The translations under genes were made by a program, and so were the position numbers. From NCBI RefSeq assembly GCF_014636315.1, contig NZ_BMED01000001.1, positions 1,865,717-1,929,716 on the forward strand: a stretch of 64,000 nucleotides of DNA, given 5' to 3'. The notes beneath the pieces were generated by a model. That model made no database searches. It worked only from the letters and a program-made list of their open reading frames with translations, and was not told where the DNA came from. Origin of the DNA: Parundibacterium terreum (lineage in GTDB: Bacteria > Pseudomonadota > Gammaproteobacteria > Burkholderiales > Burkholderiaceae_D). Below are positions 53,129 to 62,724 of this stretch, piece by piece (positions within the stretch are counted from its first letter, which is position 1; every line of letters starts with the position of its first letter).

Positions 53129-53818
53129 GTGTCCAGTACAATGTCTGAGTTATCAAGCTCATGGGCTAAAGTCATCCGAGAATTCAAACAGTTCGGCAGC
53201 GTAAGTACCCGCCTTGCGGTATTAGGCTTGATCGTGGCCATTCATATAGTTTTGATAGTCGCTGCCAATACAAAATACCGGCCGCGTGGAAAGCCGCTGT
53301 CGGGAGTACACTCTGCAGGTAAAACCTTGGATGTCGAACTCCTGGATTCGGGTATTGCCCGCAAACCTGAACGCGAATCCGCAGGAACTGCAATCACGTT
53401 GAATGCGCCTGATTTGCCCGGCCCACCGCCTCCGCCCGACATCAAAATTGGTACACCAGACAGTTTATTTGACCTGGGTGAGCCTGAGCCTGCCTACTAT
53501 CTCCCCACCAACCAGATCACCGAAAAACCGGTGGTCAAGCTTGATGTGTCATCAGATGTGGCACTGGTGCTGGCAAGTAATCAGCCGCGCTCTGCGGTGC
53601 TGCGACTATTAATTAACGAAAACGGCAGCATCGACCAGGTCATTATGGAACAAGGGGATTTTTCCGAAACAGAGAAGCAAGCGCTAATCAATGCCTGCAT
53701 GCACATGGAATTTGAACCGGGGAAGAAAGACGGTTCTCCGGTAAAAACTGAAATGCGCATACAAATGACGATAGAACCTGCCGGCCCTACCCTGCCGTTC
53801 GCCCGCCCGCCTCAGTAA
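53129..53818 (+). CDS. TonB/TolA-like C-terminal domain protein
   Basis: 229-residue protein with one N-terminal transmembrane helix (about 28-46), a short proline-rich stretch (DLPGPPPPPDI) and a C-terminal TonB-like domain (VLRLLINENGSIDQVIMEQG, EKQALINACMHMEFEPGKKD). It may transduce proton motive force to an outer membrane receptor, but it has no ExbBD or receptor next to it. GTG 53129 has TGGAG nine bases upstream; ATG 53141 is the alternative. It is convergent with the pilY1 operon and divergent from nothing; the role is unknown. Confidence 0.72.
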   Translation: MSSTMSELSSSWAKVIREFKQFGSVSTRLAVLGLIVAIHIVLIVAANTKYRPRGKPLSGVHSAGKTLDVELLDSGIARKPERESAGTAITLNAPDLPGPPPPPDIKIGTPDSLFDLGEPEPAYYLPTNQITEKPVVKLDVSSDVALVLASNQPRSAVLRLLINENGSIDQVIMEQGDFSETEKQALINACMHMEFEPGKKDGSPVKTEMRIQMTIEPAGPTLPFARPPQ

Positions 53819-53843
53819 CTACGCAGCTTTTATTATCTGCCCG

Positions 53844-53887
53844 AAAAAAAACCTGCCTGCGCATATTACATATATGGCAGGCAGGTT
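53844..53887. terminator. Bidirectional terminator between the TonB-like gene and pilY1
   Basis: An 11-bp stem AACCTGCCTGC / GCAGGCAGGTT with a 16-base AT-rich loop, preceded by A8 (a T-tract on the minus strand). It terminates the minor-pilin operon and possibly the plus-strand gene. Confidence 0.85.
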
Positions 53888-53934
53888 CATGTTGCAAGGT
53901 AGTGAGTCACCGCAGCATGGCGCGGTATGCAAAT

Positions 53935-56900
53935 CTATGGAACTAACTCACGCCAGATAACCCTTTGTCCCTGGTAGCCCTTTGCCGGAAGCGGGGCACT
54001 ACCGAGAATCAAGGTCTGACCATTTGACGTAACGCCCTCGATCTTCACTGTATTAGTCGAACCTCCACCAGTACCACCGCCGTCGGTAATCACTATACCG
54101 TCACCGACGATGGTCGAGTTGATCTTGGTCGAAGTCGGCACATTGGCTCCATTATTACCGGAACGATAGTCAAAGAAATTGAACCAGCTATAACCACCAG
54201 GGCTGCACACAGTATTGGAAGGTACTGTCGACGGTATATACAGATTGCCAAATACTAACAGCGGATTGATATTAATCCTTTCACCGCTATCCGGCAGATC
54301 GATAAACCACCCGCGTCCGGTATTGAAATTAACCGCGTTCGAGCTTGCAGTACGGCTGGTGCCCGAGGTCGTCAAGGTCTGCTGCACTAAGGTCGTACGA
54401 GGATTGACCAGGGTCGTCGTTGCATTGTCATCCTTGATCGCGTAAATACTCTGCACGTGCGTATCGGTCAGGTCGCTCAACTCCAGATATTTTCCTGTCC
54501 CGATATAGATGATCCTCTTGCCATTGATGCTGCCTAACGAAGGCGCGGCGGTAACCGGCTGTGCATTACCGGTGGAATCCTGCAGGGTAGCAAACTTCAT
54601 TACCGATGCTGCATTAATATCGAAGCGCCACACATTGCCGTTAAGATCGCCGCCATAAGCATACGTGACGAGATTGTTTTTCTCAGGATCATCCGCCCAG
54701 GCCGATATTTTCGCCAGGCCGCTAGGCGAAGTGCTTGTACCGCCCCCCGTAGCTATCTTGCTGATCGAAGCCCCGGTATATGCATTACGCACAAACAGTA
54801 TCCCGTCGCCACCACCGGGAGAAGTGTTGTTATAGCCGGAAGTCAGCAATACTACCCAGGTGCCGTTTGCCAGTTTGGTAATGACCGGCTGTCCATAACT
54901 GTACCCAATATCATTGTCTGTTGTAGAGTCTATCTCCCACAGCAAAGTGGGTGAGGCCGGATTGGTAACATCCAGCGCATAGTAACCGCGCCCACCGCCA
55001 TTCAAGCCGCCCACAAGGATAGTGTGCCAGGCGCCGCCGCTATAAACGTCCGAAACAATCGGTGCGCCGTTGACAAAATTCGTATGGTTACTGGCATAGT
55101 TGGCATCCGCCAGTTTCCACATGTTCGGAATAACCATGCTCGGCACATAGGCCCAGCGCTCAGTACCATCATCGGCATTATAGGCATGCAGCATACCGTC
55201 ATTGCCACCGATATACACGGATTTGCCACGGCTGCTTTGCGCCGTCACAAAAGTGCTATAACCTGCATCTGTGTAGCTAAACACCGGCTTGCCGATAAAT
55301 ACAGGTTGCGATTCAGTAAAGTCGCCGGTAACGGCGTCACGCTGACGGAAAACGCGGTTGGCAGCTGGATTGGAGCCCCGCATGTCATAGCCGCTTTGTC
55401 CGCGCAAATAGGCGACCATATTGGTCCCATTGGCATTCGGCTGTTGAGTGGTCGAATCCAGGACAGACCATTGGCTCAGGTTGCTGCCGACAAAATACGC
55501 CTGTTGCGTGCTGCTCATGTTCGCATAGGTAAAATCGACCAGCGTACCTGTGCTGCTCTTCATCTTGATCGTGCGGCTATCGCTAGCTGCGCTAACTTTG
55601 GACGCCATCGTACCCGTACACGCAACCGCTAATTCCGTATCCGCCTGGCCGGGTGTCACGCAGGCATACGTGGTAGCGCTGCCTGAAGTGGTAGGTACGA
55701 TAGTACCGGGAGCAGGACAAACCCCTGGCACTACGTCTTCAATACACCAGGTCGCTGCATCGCTGATATCGCCTGTGTGGGTGTCGATCAGCCTTTTTTC
55801 CAGGTTGCCCTGCCATTTTACGGTCGTATATGTGGCCAGGAAGGCGCCATTGTCACCGGCAACAGGATTCAAGGTGCTGGTAGCAGCCGCAGCACCGGCA
55901 CCCGCTTTGGCCTGGATGGATGCCAGCGCAGCATTCAGGCCGCTGGATAATTGGGTAGGATCCTTGGCACTAAAATAAGTACCGTTACCATTGACCGCAG
56001 CATGCCAAAGATCGTCCACCGCCGTTTCCGTATCGGCCACAGGCACCGGCCAGTTCAATACGGGGGTGCCAGTACCATTGGCTAATTTATAGAAATCGTC
56101 ACCCGGCGCTGCGTTCTTATAGTCGCTTTGGTAAGTGATAGTGCCATCCACACCAAGCCCCAGCGTAAAGGTGGTCATATGCTGTTTGGTATTATTGTCG
56201 GTATTGCTGACAAATACATTATTCTCGCAGACGTCCACCCCTAAGGAGCCCGTGCAATTGCTCAGTGAGCTATCTCGCAAGTCGGTGTCGTAATAATACT
56301 TGGCGACGTCGGCCAGCGTGGCAGATGAAGCTGTCGGCCCCTCATACTTGGGACGGGCTGTAGAACCGCCATCCAGATCGCCTATCGTGGCGCCGTTGAT
56401 ATCCAAAACATCCGTATTGGCATCGGTATTCCAATAGCCGTCCGTCGTCAACAGTACAAAGTTCTGTTGACAAGAGTATTGCATCGGATCGGAAGTACCG
56501 ACCGGTTTTTTCCCCGCGAAGATCCTCCCGACACGGGATAAGGCAGAGCGCAGTGGCGTACCATTGGAGGGCGTAGCTCCAAACAATTTCGTATACCACA
56601 GGTTTTTAGCATTACCCGAGCCGCTGGTGAATGTCGTAATAGGCAAATAACTGGTGCCGTAAATATCGATAAACCCAACGCGATAACGGCTGTCTATAGG
56701 CTTGAACGCCCGGCTGACCGCAGTCTTCATCGTCTGCATGCGCGTCTGGTAATAAGTCCACCAGTTTGCGAAGTTAGTCATTTCTTCAGTGTAGGTGCAA
56801 GTCGAACCAGCACAATCTGTACGTCCTGCGGCCTTGGGATAGGTATTTCCGCTAACAATATCGGTACGGGTAAAAGATCCGTAGAAGCTGGCAGGTACTG

Positions 56901-58113
56901 CAGGAGTGGCTGCAACAAACGCCGTCGAACTTGTGACCGCGGTTGAAAATGTGCATGTACTAGAGGCGACAGGCGTAAAGACAATATCGGAAGATGTCAT
57001 AGGCCCCGCAGATGCAGGCGCGGTAATTGTCAGAGAGCTGCCACTGCCTGAAAATGTATAGCCGGCGCTTGCACTCTGATTAGTAACGTCTTTACGTAGA
57101 TTGCTGGAGCTTGTCTCTAAAGCAGTTGCCGCAGGCAGGATGCTGATATTGTTGGCCTTGATACTGGCGATCCCCACTTTCTTCGTCGGACTGCCAGTGT
57201 TGCAACTGCTTGCCATGGTAATCGTCATTGTCACGCTGGCCGGCACGGCGGCTACCGCACTAGTGCCGCCAGAATAAAACCGGGTTGGAAAACGTGGCAC
57301 CGTATAACTACCGGTGCGAATCTTCTGGCAAGAGCCCGCTGCCGGCGATGAGGCGGAAGCGTTGGCTGCCGAAGTACACCAGCGCAATTTGGCCGGAAAA
57401 CTGAAAGTCGCAGTCTGGCTAGCCTGGCAATTTGTCCATTGCGCGCTATCGCAGTACTCCCCCGGGTTCATCGTGTAGTAATGCGGGCCGAAGGTACGCG
57501 AAGAGGTCGTTGGGGTAGTCGCATCACCCGATACGACAGTGCCCGTGCCACTGGATGTAGTGGTATGCAAGGTCGTATAGGCTTTGCTATTGACCGTACC
57601 CGGCAAGATGTAGTTGTCGTTTCGCAAGCAGTCGGTATAACCACTATCGGTACACCACTCAATATCGACATAGCTGGTCACCAGATTGGTATTCGCCGTC
57701 CCGGAAAATGCATTGTTTTTTACCGCCGTCCAGGTGGTTTGACTAGCCCAGGCCGTTCCTTGATAGTCTACGGGTGGCAGATAGTTAATAGCCGGATTGT
57801 AGTAGACGCCATTGAAGTCTGCGCTTTGGAACAAGGGCTGATTGACACAGGCAAGATTGTAAGAGCCATTGGTGTTCTTGCAGATGCTGTCATCCGCCCA
57901 GTCGGGCAGGTAATTGAAGCCCATACTGCCCGATGTATCAAGCGTGAACATCAAGTTGGGCAGCACCGACGTGGTCGTCGAATTGGCCAGAGGTGCAGGC
58001 GCCAGCGAGACAGTCGGTGCAGACAAGGCCGAAAGTGGAAATGCAAGGCTCAATGCTAAACTGATGCAGGCCGCATTGCGTAGGACTTGGCGGCTGGTTA
58101 TATGGCGTTTCAT
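53935..58113 (-). CDS. pilY1: Type IV pilus tip-associated adhesin PilY1/PilC
   Basis: Large secreted protein of 1392 residues with a signal peptide (LAFPLSALSA). The N-terminal half holds a von Willebrand A-like region with a MIDAS motif DTSGSMG (about 59-65). The C-terminal half is the beta-propeller PilC domain (VYIGGNDGMLHAYNADDGTE, YALDVTNPASPTLLWEID, YAYGGDLNGNVWRFD). It binds minor pilins, promotes pilus extension and surface adhesion, and signals by mechanosensing in Pseudomonas. ATG has AGGAG seven bases upstream. It is the last gene of the operon and lies nine bases after pilX. Confidence 0.95.
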   Translation of the reverse strand: MKRHITSRQVLRNAACISLALSLAFPLSALSAPTVSLAPAPLANSTTTSVLPNLMFTLDTSGSMGFNYLPDWADDSICKNTNGSYNLACVNQPLFQSADFNGVYYNPAINYLPPVDYQGTAWASQTTWTAVKNNAFSGTANTNLVTSYVDIEWCTDSGYTDCLRNDNYILPGTVNSKAYTTLHTTTSSGTGTVVSGDATTPTTSSRTFGPHYYTMNPGEYCDSAQWTNCQASQTATFSFPAKLRWCTSAANASASSPAAGSCQKIRTGSYTVPRFPTRFYSGGTSAVAAVPASVTMTITMASSCNTGSPTKKVGIASIKANNISILPAATALETSSSNLRKDVTNQSASAGYTFSGSGSSLTITAPASAGPMTSSDIVFTPVASSTCTFSTAVTSSTAFVAATPAVPASFYGSFTRTDIVSGNTYPKAAGRTDCAGSTCTYTEEMTNFANWWTYYQTRMQTMKTAVSRAFKPIDSRYRVGFIDIYGTSYLPITTFTSGSGNAKNLWYTKLFGATPSNGTPLRSALSRVGRIFAGKKPVGTSDPMQYSCQQNFVLLTTDGYWNTDANTDVLDINGATIGDLDGGSTARPKYEGPTASSATLADVAKYYYDTDLRDSSLSNCTGSLGVDVCENNVFVSNTDNNTKQHMTTFTLGLGVDGTITYQSDYKNAAPGDDFYKLANGTGTPVLNWPVPVADTETAVDDLWHAAVNGNGTYFSAKDPTQLSSGLNAALASIQAKAGAGAAAATSTLNPVAGDNGAFLATYTTVKWQGNLEKRLIDTHTGDISDAATWCIEDVVPGVCPAPGTIVPTTSGSATTYACVTPGQADTELAVACTGTMASKVSAASDSRTIKMKSSTGTLVDFTYANMSSTQQAYFVGSNLSQWSVLDSTTQQPNANGTNMVAYLRGQSGYDMRGSNPAANRVFRQRDAVTGDFTESQPVFIGKPVFSYTDAGYSTFVTAQSSRGKSVYIGGNDGMLHAYNADDGTERWAYVPSMVIPNMWKLADANYASNHTNFVNGAPIVSDVYSGGAWHTILVGGLNGGGRGYYALDVTNPASPTLLWEIDSTTDNDIGYSYGQPVITKLANGTWVVLLTSGYNNTSPGGGDGILFVRNAYTGASISKIATGGGTSTSPSGLAKISAWADDPEKNNLVTYAYGGDLNGNVWRFDINAASVMKFATLQDSTGNAQPVTAAPSLGSINGKRIIYIGTGKYLELSDLTDTHVQSIYAIKDDNATTTLVNPRTTLVQQTLTTSGTSRTASSNAVNFNTGRGWFIDLPDSGERININPLLVFGNLYIPSTVPSNTVCSPGGYSWFNFFDYRSGNNGANVPTSTKINSTIVGDGIVITDGGGTGGGSTNTVKIEGVTSNGQTLILGSAPLPAKGYQGQRVIWRELVP

Positions 58114-58122
58114 GAAGCACTC

Positions 58123-58758
58123 CTAATAGGTAAAGCCCTGGATATAGCTAATGGAATTTCTGGGTCCGGTGACGCGGACGGTAATCCGGAACAGGACGTT
58201 TTTCCCCCCGACCTGGGCTCCTGCTCCGCCGTAACCCGTAATTCCGTTGTTTTTTGGGCCGCCCGACGCATCGTTGAACAGGCAGTTCCCTTCAGTCAAA
58301 TAAGCTGTCGTATCCCGGCACATGCGCTGTATCACGTAGCGGATCGCATTGCCGGAAGCATCGGTGCCACCATCTGCACTATTGCCCGAAGTCCACGTTG
58401 AGCTTGCTGAAAGATCAAATGCCGGGTCTACATTCACGTAATAACCGATTGCGGCGTTATTGACGTTGAATGGATGAGCGTTGCCTGCAGCCCACTGGTC
58501 GATACCGGAATTGGCAGTATCTGTCGCAGTCAGCCACTTTATCGCCTGTTCGTAGCCACCATCGCCAGAAGTGGTAGCAGCCTGTTTAAAAGCCAGATTG
58601 CCGGCAACTACCGTGCTGGTATCGACCGTACGCACCAGTGCAATCGCTGCCAGCATAAGAGTAACTAAGGCGACTAGCGCAATAAACAATATCACCCCAC
58701 GCTGCTTGCTGGGCGTGCTATGTCGACTATGCGAAAACGTGTGATGTTGTTTCATCAT
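58123..58758 (-). CDS. pilX: Type IV pilus minor pilin PilX
   Basis: 211 residues. After a 20-residue basic leader the hydrophobic helix begins GVILFIALVALVTLMLAAIA; like many PilX proteins it lacks the usual glutamate at position 5 of the mature pilin. The remainder is a globular domain with two cysteines (RMCRD, GNCLF) forming a probable disulfide. The start overlaps the pilW stop as ATGA. It primes pilus assembly with PilV, PilW, FimT, PilE and PilY1. Confidence 0.88.
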   Translation of the reverse strand: MMKQHHTFSHSRHSTPSKQRGVILFIALVALVTLMLAAIALVRTVDTSTVVAGNLAFKQAATTSGDGGYEQAIKWLTATDTANSGIDQWAAGNAHPFNVNNAAIGYYVNVDPAFDLSASSTWTSGNSADGGTDASGNAIRYVIQRMCRDTTAYLTEGNCLFNDASGGPKNNGITGYGGAGAQVGGKNVLFRITVRVTGPRNSISYIQGFTY

Positions 58759-59834
58759 TGGATTAATAGTGTTTTGGACCAGATAATATTACGCAGGGGT
58801 ACGATGGTTTCGAACACCCTGTAGCGATAACGTTGCCAGTTCGCGTCACCACTGACATTGATCTTCGGTGCAGGATCCGTCGACGTCCCCTGCCATGCAC
58901 ACAGCCCCGTAGGGTTCACAGCGGCGGTCCAAGATGTGCATGCATCCGTTACATTTGTTTTTTCCAATTGCCCGTTGCGCGCGACTATGGCAATGCGGAT
59001 CGCCTTGATGCGATTGCGATCGCTGATGGTGGGGGCCGCCCATGTGCCGCCTTTGGCATCTACCCAATTGGTCACCGTATTATTGTTGCCAATCGACGAA
59101 ATGCCATACTGGGCCTGGATATTGACAACGCCGCTGGCAATCGGCGCGCCATTTTGCAGCAGATTGCCATCGGCAGACACACTGTATGTGGTCGTGGTCC
59201 AGCTCCCAACGCAACTCAGGACGGCGCCCGCTGCCATTCCATTCGCCGAGGCCACCGTGATCTGGGTATATCCCGGGTCCACATTGCTTACTTTACTCAT
59301 CTGACAAGTCGCGCCATTGGTAGCTATCGCGATGTCGTTTTGACTGCACCCCAGGTTATTGGTGACGCCGATGATATTCCCGGTAACGCTGGAAATTTTG
59401 ATCGGCGCACCACCCATGGCTGAAGTACCTGTGCGTATCGTGATGCTGTCACTGGCGCCATCCTGTCCGTCAGGACCATTGCCGCCATCGGTAATAGTTA
59501 CTGGGGATAAATCTACGTTGGCGGTGCCGGTATCATTGTCGGTAGTGGTCGCGGGAACGCAAGCCATAGCCGTCTGAAGACTGCTATAAATAGGGAGTGC
59601 ATATCCCGCCTGCTGCAATTGCCGTTGCACCGTATATAGCGCCAGGCTGCCATTGGTCTGCGCATCCGCGCTACCGGACGTGGTTCTTTTTTGCCCCTCG
59701 AACAGGCCCATCACCTGGACGATGACGAGGGTCGCGATCAGGCCTATCACCATGCCCACCATGATTTCGACAAGTCCAAAGCCTGCCTGGCGGGGCATGA
59801 TGTGTCTAAAAGGAATTCGTGTAGTTTGGGACAC
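58755..59834 (-). CDS. pilW: Type IV pilus minor pilin PilW
   Basis: 359 residues with a prepilin signal: cleavage before FGLVEIMVGMVIGLIATLVI, with the glutamate at position 5. The C-terminal globular domain is large and cysteine-poor apart from a few pairs. The start is GTG 59834 with GAGAG nearby; ATG 59798 is possible. It lies 25 bases after pilV and overlaps pilX. Confidence 0.9.
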   Translation of the reverse strand: MSQTTRIPFRHIMPRQAGFGLVEIMVGMVIGLIATLVIVQVMGLFEGQKRTTSGSADAQTNGSLALYTVQRQLQQAGYALPIYSSLQTAMACVPATTTDNDTGTANVDLSPVTITDGGNGPDGQDGASDSITIRTGTSAMGGAPIKISSVTGNIIGVTNNLGCSQNDIAIATNGATCQMSKVSNVDPGYTQITVASANGMAAGAVLSCVGSWTTTTYSVSADGNLLQNGAPIASGVVNIQAQYGISSIGNNNTVTNWVDAKGGTWAAPTISDRNRIKAIRIAIVARNGQLEKTNVTDACTSWTAAVNPTGLCAWQGTSTDPAPKINVSGDANWQRYRYRVFETIVPLRNIIWSKTLLIQ

Positions 59835-59859
59835 CGCGTCGCTCTCTCATTGTTATCGA

Positions 59860-60285
59860 CTACTCTTGCACATGTGCCACAGTGGTCACATTGTGTATTT
59901 CAGTGCTTCCCGGTGGTTGCCACTCCACTTTTACGACAAAACATTTCAGGCTTGGCTGGTTGTTTATATCGAGGTCGCAACTGGCAGCTCCCCGCGTAGT
60001 ACTGCGTTTACCTGAGGGCAGGCCGCTGGTTGCGGAGATGTCCGTTTGATTCTCGGCATAGTTTGCCAGATTGGCCGGATCCACCCAGATCTGCGAAATT
60101 CTCTGCTGGGCCACATATCCCGCTTCTATCCTGTATTTGGAATCGGATGTGCCTTTGATCATCGCCGCCTGCAAACCGACGATGCCAAGTATTCCTATCG
60201 AAAAAATCAGCACGGCTATCAGCCCCTCCAGCAGCACTATTCCTTGCTGCTGATACGGCAATTTAACTCTGTACGCCTTTCTCAT
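59860..60285 (-). CDS. pilV: Type IV pilus minor pilin PilV
   Basis: 141 residues. Prepilin motif QQQG followed by IVLLEGLIAVLIFSIGILGI, with E5 of the mature pilin, and a globular domain with two cysteines (AASCDLDI, LKCFVV). ATG 60285 has GGGAG five bases upstream; the GTG at 60291 is too close to it. It starts 18 bases after fimT. Confidence 0.9.
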   Translation of the reverse strand: MRKAYRVKLPYQQQGIVLLEGLIAVLIFSIGILGIVGLQAAMIKGTSDSKYRIEAGYVAQQRISQIWVDPANLANYAENQTDISATSGLPSGKRSTTRGAASCDLDINNQPSLKCFVVKVEWQPPGSTEIHNVTTVAHVQE

Positions 60286-60303
60286 ATCCACTCCCTTTTA
60301 TTC

Positions 60304-60855
60304 TCAGCAAGCACGCGGATCAGGCGAAACCACGCTAGGATCGGGATCGCACATCTTGATATTGCCGCTGACACCAATATTGATTCGAAGATCTCTGGTC
60401 TTGTTTGCCGGTAGCACTGCAGGATCAATGTCCACATTGATTTGCGTTGCAGTTCCTGCCGAAGGCGTCGGCGCAGTCATGCGGCCAAAGCTATCGAAGG
60501 TAATAGGCGTGCCGTCTACTGCATTCACCGTTACCGCTGCCGACGAACCGTCTCCGGTTGCCCTGCTCTGCAAAACTGCGGGGCAAGTCGCCGACACAGT
60601 AACGCAACCCACGGTCCAGCTAGAGCCCGAACCCAAGGTAAACTTCACGGCCGCATTACGCCTGACAGCTTCGGCGCGCGCCACCTGCAAGCCACTCTGG
60701 ATTGACTCCGCTGCTCCGCGCAACTTGGAGTTTAAAATCCAGGTGCCATAGCTAGGCATGCCTATCGCCATGACAATGGCGACGATGGCAATCCCTATCA
60801 CCAGCTCCACCATCGTGAAGCCTTTCTCAAATGCGGATAGTTCGTTTTTCAGCAC
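60304..60855 (-). CDS. fimT: GspH/FimT-family pseudopilin
   Basis: 183 residues. Type III prepilin leader EKG followed by [21 protein letters not shown]5 is present. The helix continues into a GspH domain with [23 protein letters not shown], the hallmark of FimT/GspH proteins. FimT has been implicated in DNA uptake in some species through a C-terminal basic region; here the C-terminus ends with cysteines (MCDPD, RAC). Its GTG start overlaps the pilE stop. Confidence 0.9.
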   Translation of the reverse strand: MLKNELSAFEKGFTMVELVIGIAIVAIVMAIGMPSYGTWILNSKLRGAAESIQSGLQVARAEAVRRNAAVKFTLGSGSSWTVGCVTVSATCPAVLQSRATGDGSSAAVTVNAVDGTPITFDSFGRMTAPTPSAGTATQINVDIDPAVLPANKTRDLRINIGVSGNIKMCDPDPSVVSPDPRAC

Positions 60856-61283
60856 GACTCCCCCGGCTTTTTAATCCAGCAATTCACCTGTGATCCTGAC
60901 GGAACTGTAGATGTTTTTGCATTATTTTGATCAATCCCGTACTGGTAGCCTGCCATATCCTGGCCGGCAACTCCATTCGCCACAATCGAATAGGTGGGTG
61001 GACTTGCGTCATTACTGACACACTGATAAGTAAAGTATTTGCTTTCAGTAATTCCGGGACTACAAGCTCCATCCACGTAACCACCATATTTGCGGTTATC
61101 TTGGTAATATTGTTCCCATCTGATGCGCATGGTCGCCAGATTGCTGGTTGCCTCTTGTACTTTGCCTTGACGTATGTAATTTCTGTATGAAGGCAGGGCG
61201 ACGGCCGCCAATATCCCCACAATGATGACGACTATCATCACCTCGATGAGCGTAAAACCGGCTGTTTTCTTTGAAAATTGCAT
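60849..61283 (-). CDS. pilE: Type IV pilin-like protein PilE
   Basis: 144 residues. Leader KKTAG followed by [20 protein letters not shown], then [20 protein letters not shown], the PilE consensus. Two C-terminal cysteines (NCWIK, GESC) form the D-loop. ATG 61283 has AAGGA six bases upstream. It heads the minus-strand operon pilE-fimT-pilV-pilW-pilX-pilY1; the major pilin PilA would be elsewhere, so this is a minor pilin. The promoter lies in the 327-base space before ribD. Confidence 0.92.
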   Translation of the reverse strand: MQFSKKTAGFTLIEVMIVVIIVGILAAVALPSYRNYIRQGKVQEATSNLATMRIRWEQYYQDNRKYGGYVDGACSPGITESKYFTYQCVSNDASPPTYSIVANGVAGQDMAGYQYGIDQNNAKTSTVPSGSQVNCWIKKPGESC

Positions 61284-61453
61284 AGTATGTCCTTGAATGA
61301 ATGGCGCCCCATCATATTGCAAATTTCACACTCCGTGAATACACTTCAGTGCCGTACTCGCCACTAATCGGGTGCTCTTCGGAAGATATGACGCAACTAC
61401 CTTTAGTTGCCTCATATTAATATTTTGTGGCACGTTTATTCAAGGAGCAACTG

Positions 61454-61504
61454 ATGAACGGTTGCCTTTGCGAGACATCCGGCAATTATTCTGTCTTACC
61501 CTGA
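61454..61504 (+). CDS. Possible 16-residue leader peptide upstream of ribD
   Basis: An ATG with an excellent AAGGAG site seven bases before it opens a 16-codon frame (MNGCLCETSGNYSVLP) ending in TGA. It lies in the 327-base pilE-ribD intergenic region, 106 bases before ribD. There is a GCAACTA/TAGTTGC hairpin (61393-61410) in front. No FMN riboswitch is seen here. Only the ribosome binding site supports it; it may be chance. Confidence 0.3.
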   Translation: MNGCLCETSGNYSVLP

Positions 61505-61610
61505 CGACGCTCTGACTAATTTTGCAACAAGCGAAGCTGTAGACCGTAGGCCTGAGTACAGCAATTATTGATATCATGCAAAGTTGATGGCGAACAGCAA
61601 GGATTGAATC

Positions 61611-62714
61611 TTGAATCAACTAGCAGACTTAGAAGGCTTTATGTTGCAGGCCTTGGATTTGGCCGGTAAAGCCCCTCAGTGGGTTGCCCCCAACCCCAAG
61701 GTAGGATGCGTCATCATAAAAAATGGTGAAATCCTGGGCCTGGGAGTAACACAACCTCCAGGCGGCAATCACGCAGAAATAGAGGCCATGGCCGACGCCA
61801 GGATAAAAGGGCATGATCTTGAAGGAGCCACAGCCTTTGTCACACTGGAGCCATGCAGCCATTATGGCCGCACCCCCCCTTGCTCGGACGCTCTGATCAA
61901 ATCTGGAATCAAAACCGTTGTGGTCGCCTGCCTGGATACCAATCCGCTGGTGCAAGGCCAGGGTATCGCCAAATTGAAAGCAGCGGGTGTCGAAGTGATC
62001 ACAGGTGTGCTGGAGCAAGAGGCGCGGGAATCCAACCTGGGCTTTCTGACCCGCATGGAAAAAGGCCGCCCCTGGATCAGAATGAAAGCAGCCGCAAGCC
62101 TGGATGGCAAAACAGCTTTGCACAATGGAAAAAGCCAGTGGATTACCTCCGAGGCCGCGCGTCATGACGGCCACCTGTGGCGTTCCCGGGCCGGGGCGAT
62201 ACTGACTGGCATCGGCACTGTGCAGGACGACAATCCACAATTGAATGTGCGCGGAATCAGCGTTGACCGCCAGCCCTTGCGCATCATCGTCGATAGCAAA
62301 TTGCAAATCTCTCCCTCGGCAAAGATTCTGACAGGCGGAGGCAGCCTGATCGTCTGCGCAGTCGAAGACGCGGAAAAAATATCGGTGTTGCGCGATGCGG
62401 GAAATGAGGTGCTGTGTCTGCCTAATCCCAGGGGCAAGGTGGACCTGCCGGCATTGATGCAAGAGCTTGGCCGCCGTCAGATCAATGAACTGCATATAGA
62501 AGCAGGCTCCAAGCTGAATGGCTCGCTAATCCGCGAGCAATGCGTGGATGAATTACTATTGTATTTCGCCCCCAAGCTATTGGGTGATGCGCGCGGCCTG
62601 TTTGATCTGCCGCTACTGGAGAGCCTGGATGGCGCGCAGAACTTGTCTTTTCACGAAATAACCCAAATTGGGGAAGATCTGCGCATTCTTGCCAGGTTTA
62701 ATCCATCACATTGA
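61611..62714 (+). CDS. ribD: Bifunctional riboflavin biosynthesis deaminase/reductase RibD
   Basis: 367 residues. The N-terminal deaminase has the zinc motifs NHAEIEAM and PCSHYGRTPPCSDAL and the opening VAPNPKVGCVI; the C-terminal reductase has KAAASLDGKTAL and EAGSKLNGSLI. It deaminates the diamino-pyrimidine and reduces the ribosyl side chain, steps 2 and 3 of the pathway. TTG 61611 with AAGGA eight bases upstream gives the usual length; ATG 61641 is an alternative. Only ten bases separate it from ribE. Confidence 0.95.
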   Translation: MNQLADLEGFMLQALDLAGKAPQWVAPNPKVGCVIIKNGEILGLGVTQPPGGNHAEIEAMADARIKGHDLEGATAFVTLEPCSHYGRTPPCSDALIKSGIKTVVVACLDTNPLVQGQGIAKLKAAGVEVITGVLEQEARESNLGFLTRMEKGRPWIRMKAAASLDGKTALHNGKSQWITSEAARHDGHLWRSRAGAILTGIGTVQDDNPQLNVRGISVDRQPLRIIVDSKLQISPSAKILTGGGSLIVCAVEDAEKISVLRDAGNEVLCLPNPRGKVDLPALMQELGRRQINELHIEAGSKLNGSLIREQCVDELLLYFAPKLLGDARGLFDLPLLESLDGAQNLSFHEITQIGEDLRILARFNPSH

Positions 62715-62724
62715 GATACTGATT

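Noticed and set aside
61428..61443. Possible sigma-54 promoter TGGCAC-N5-TTCAA before ribD
   Set aside because: The -24 half fits but the -12 half lacks the required GC, and the strand is wrong for the pilus operon.
61505..61610. FMN riboswitch before ribD
   Set aside because: None of the conserved FMN aptamer blocks can be found in the leader.
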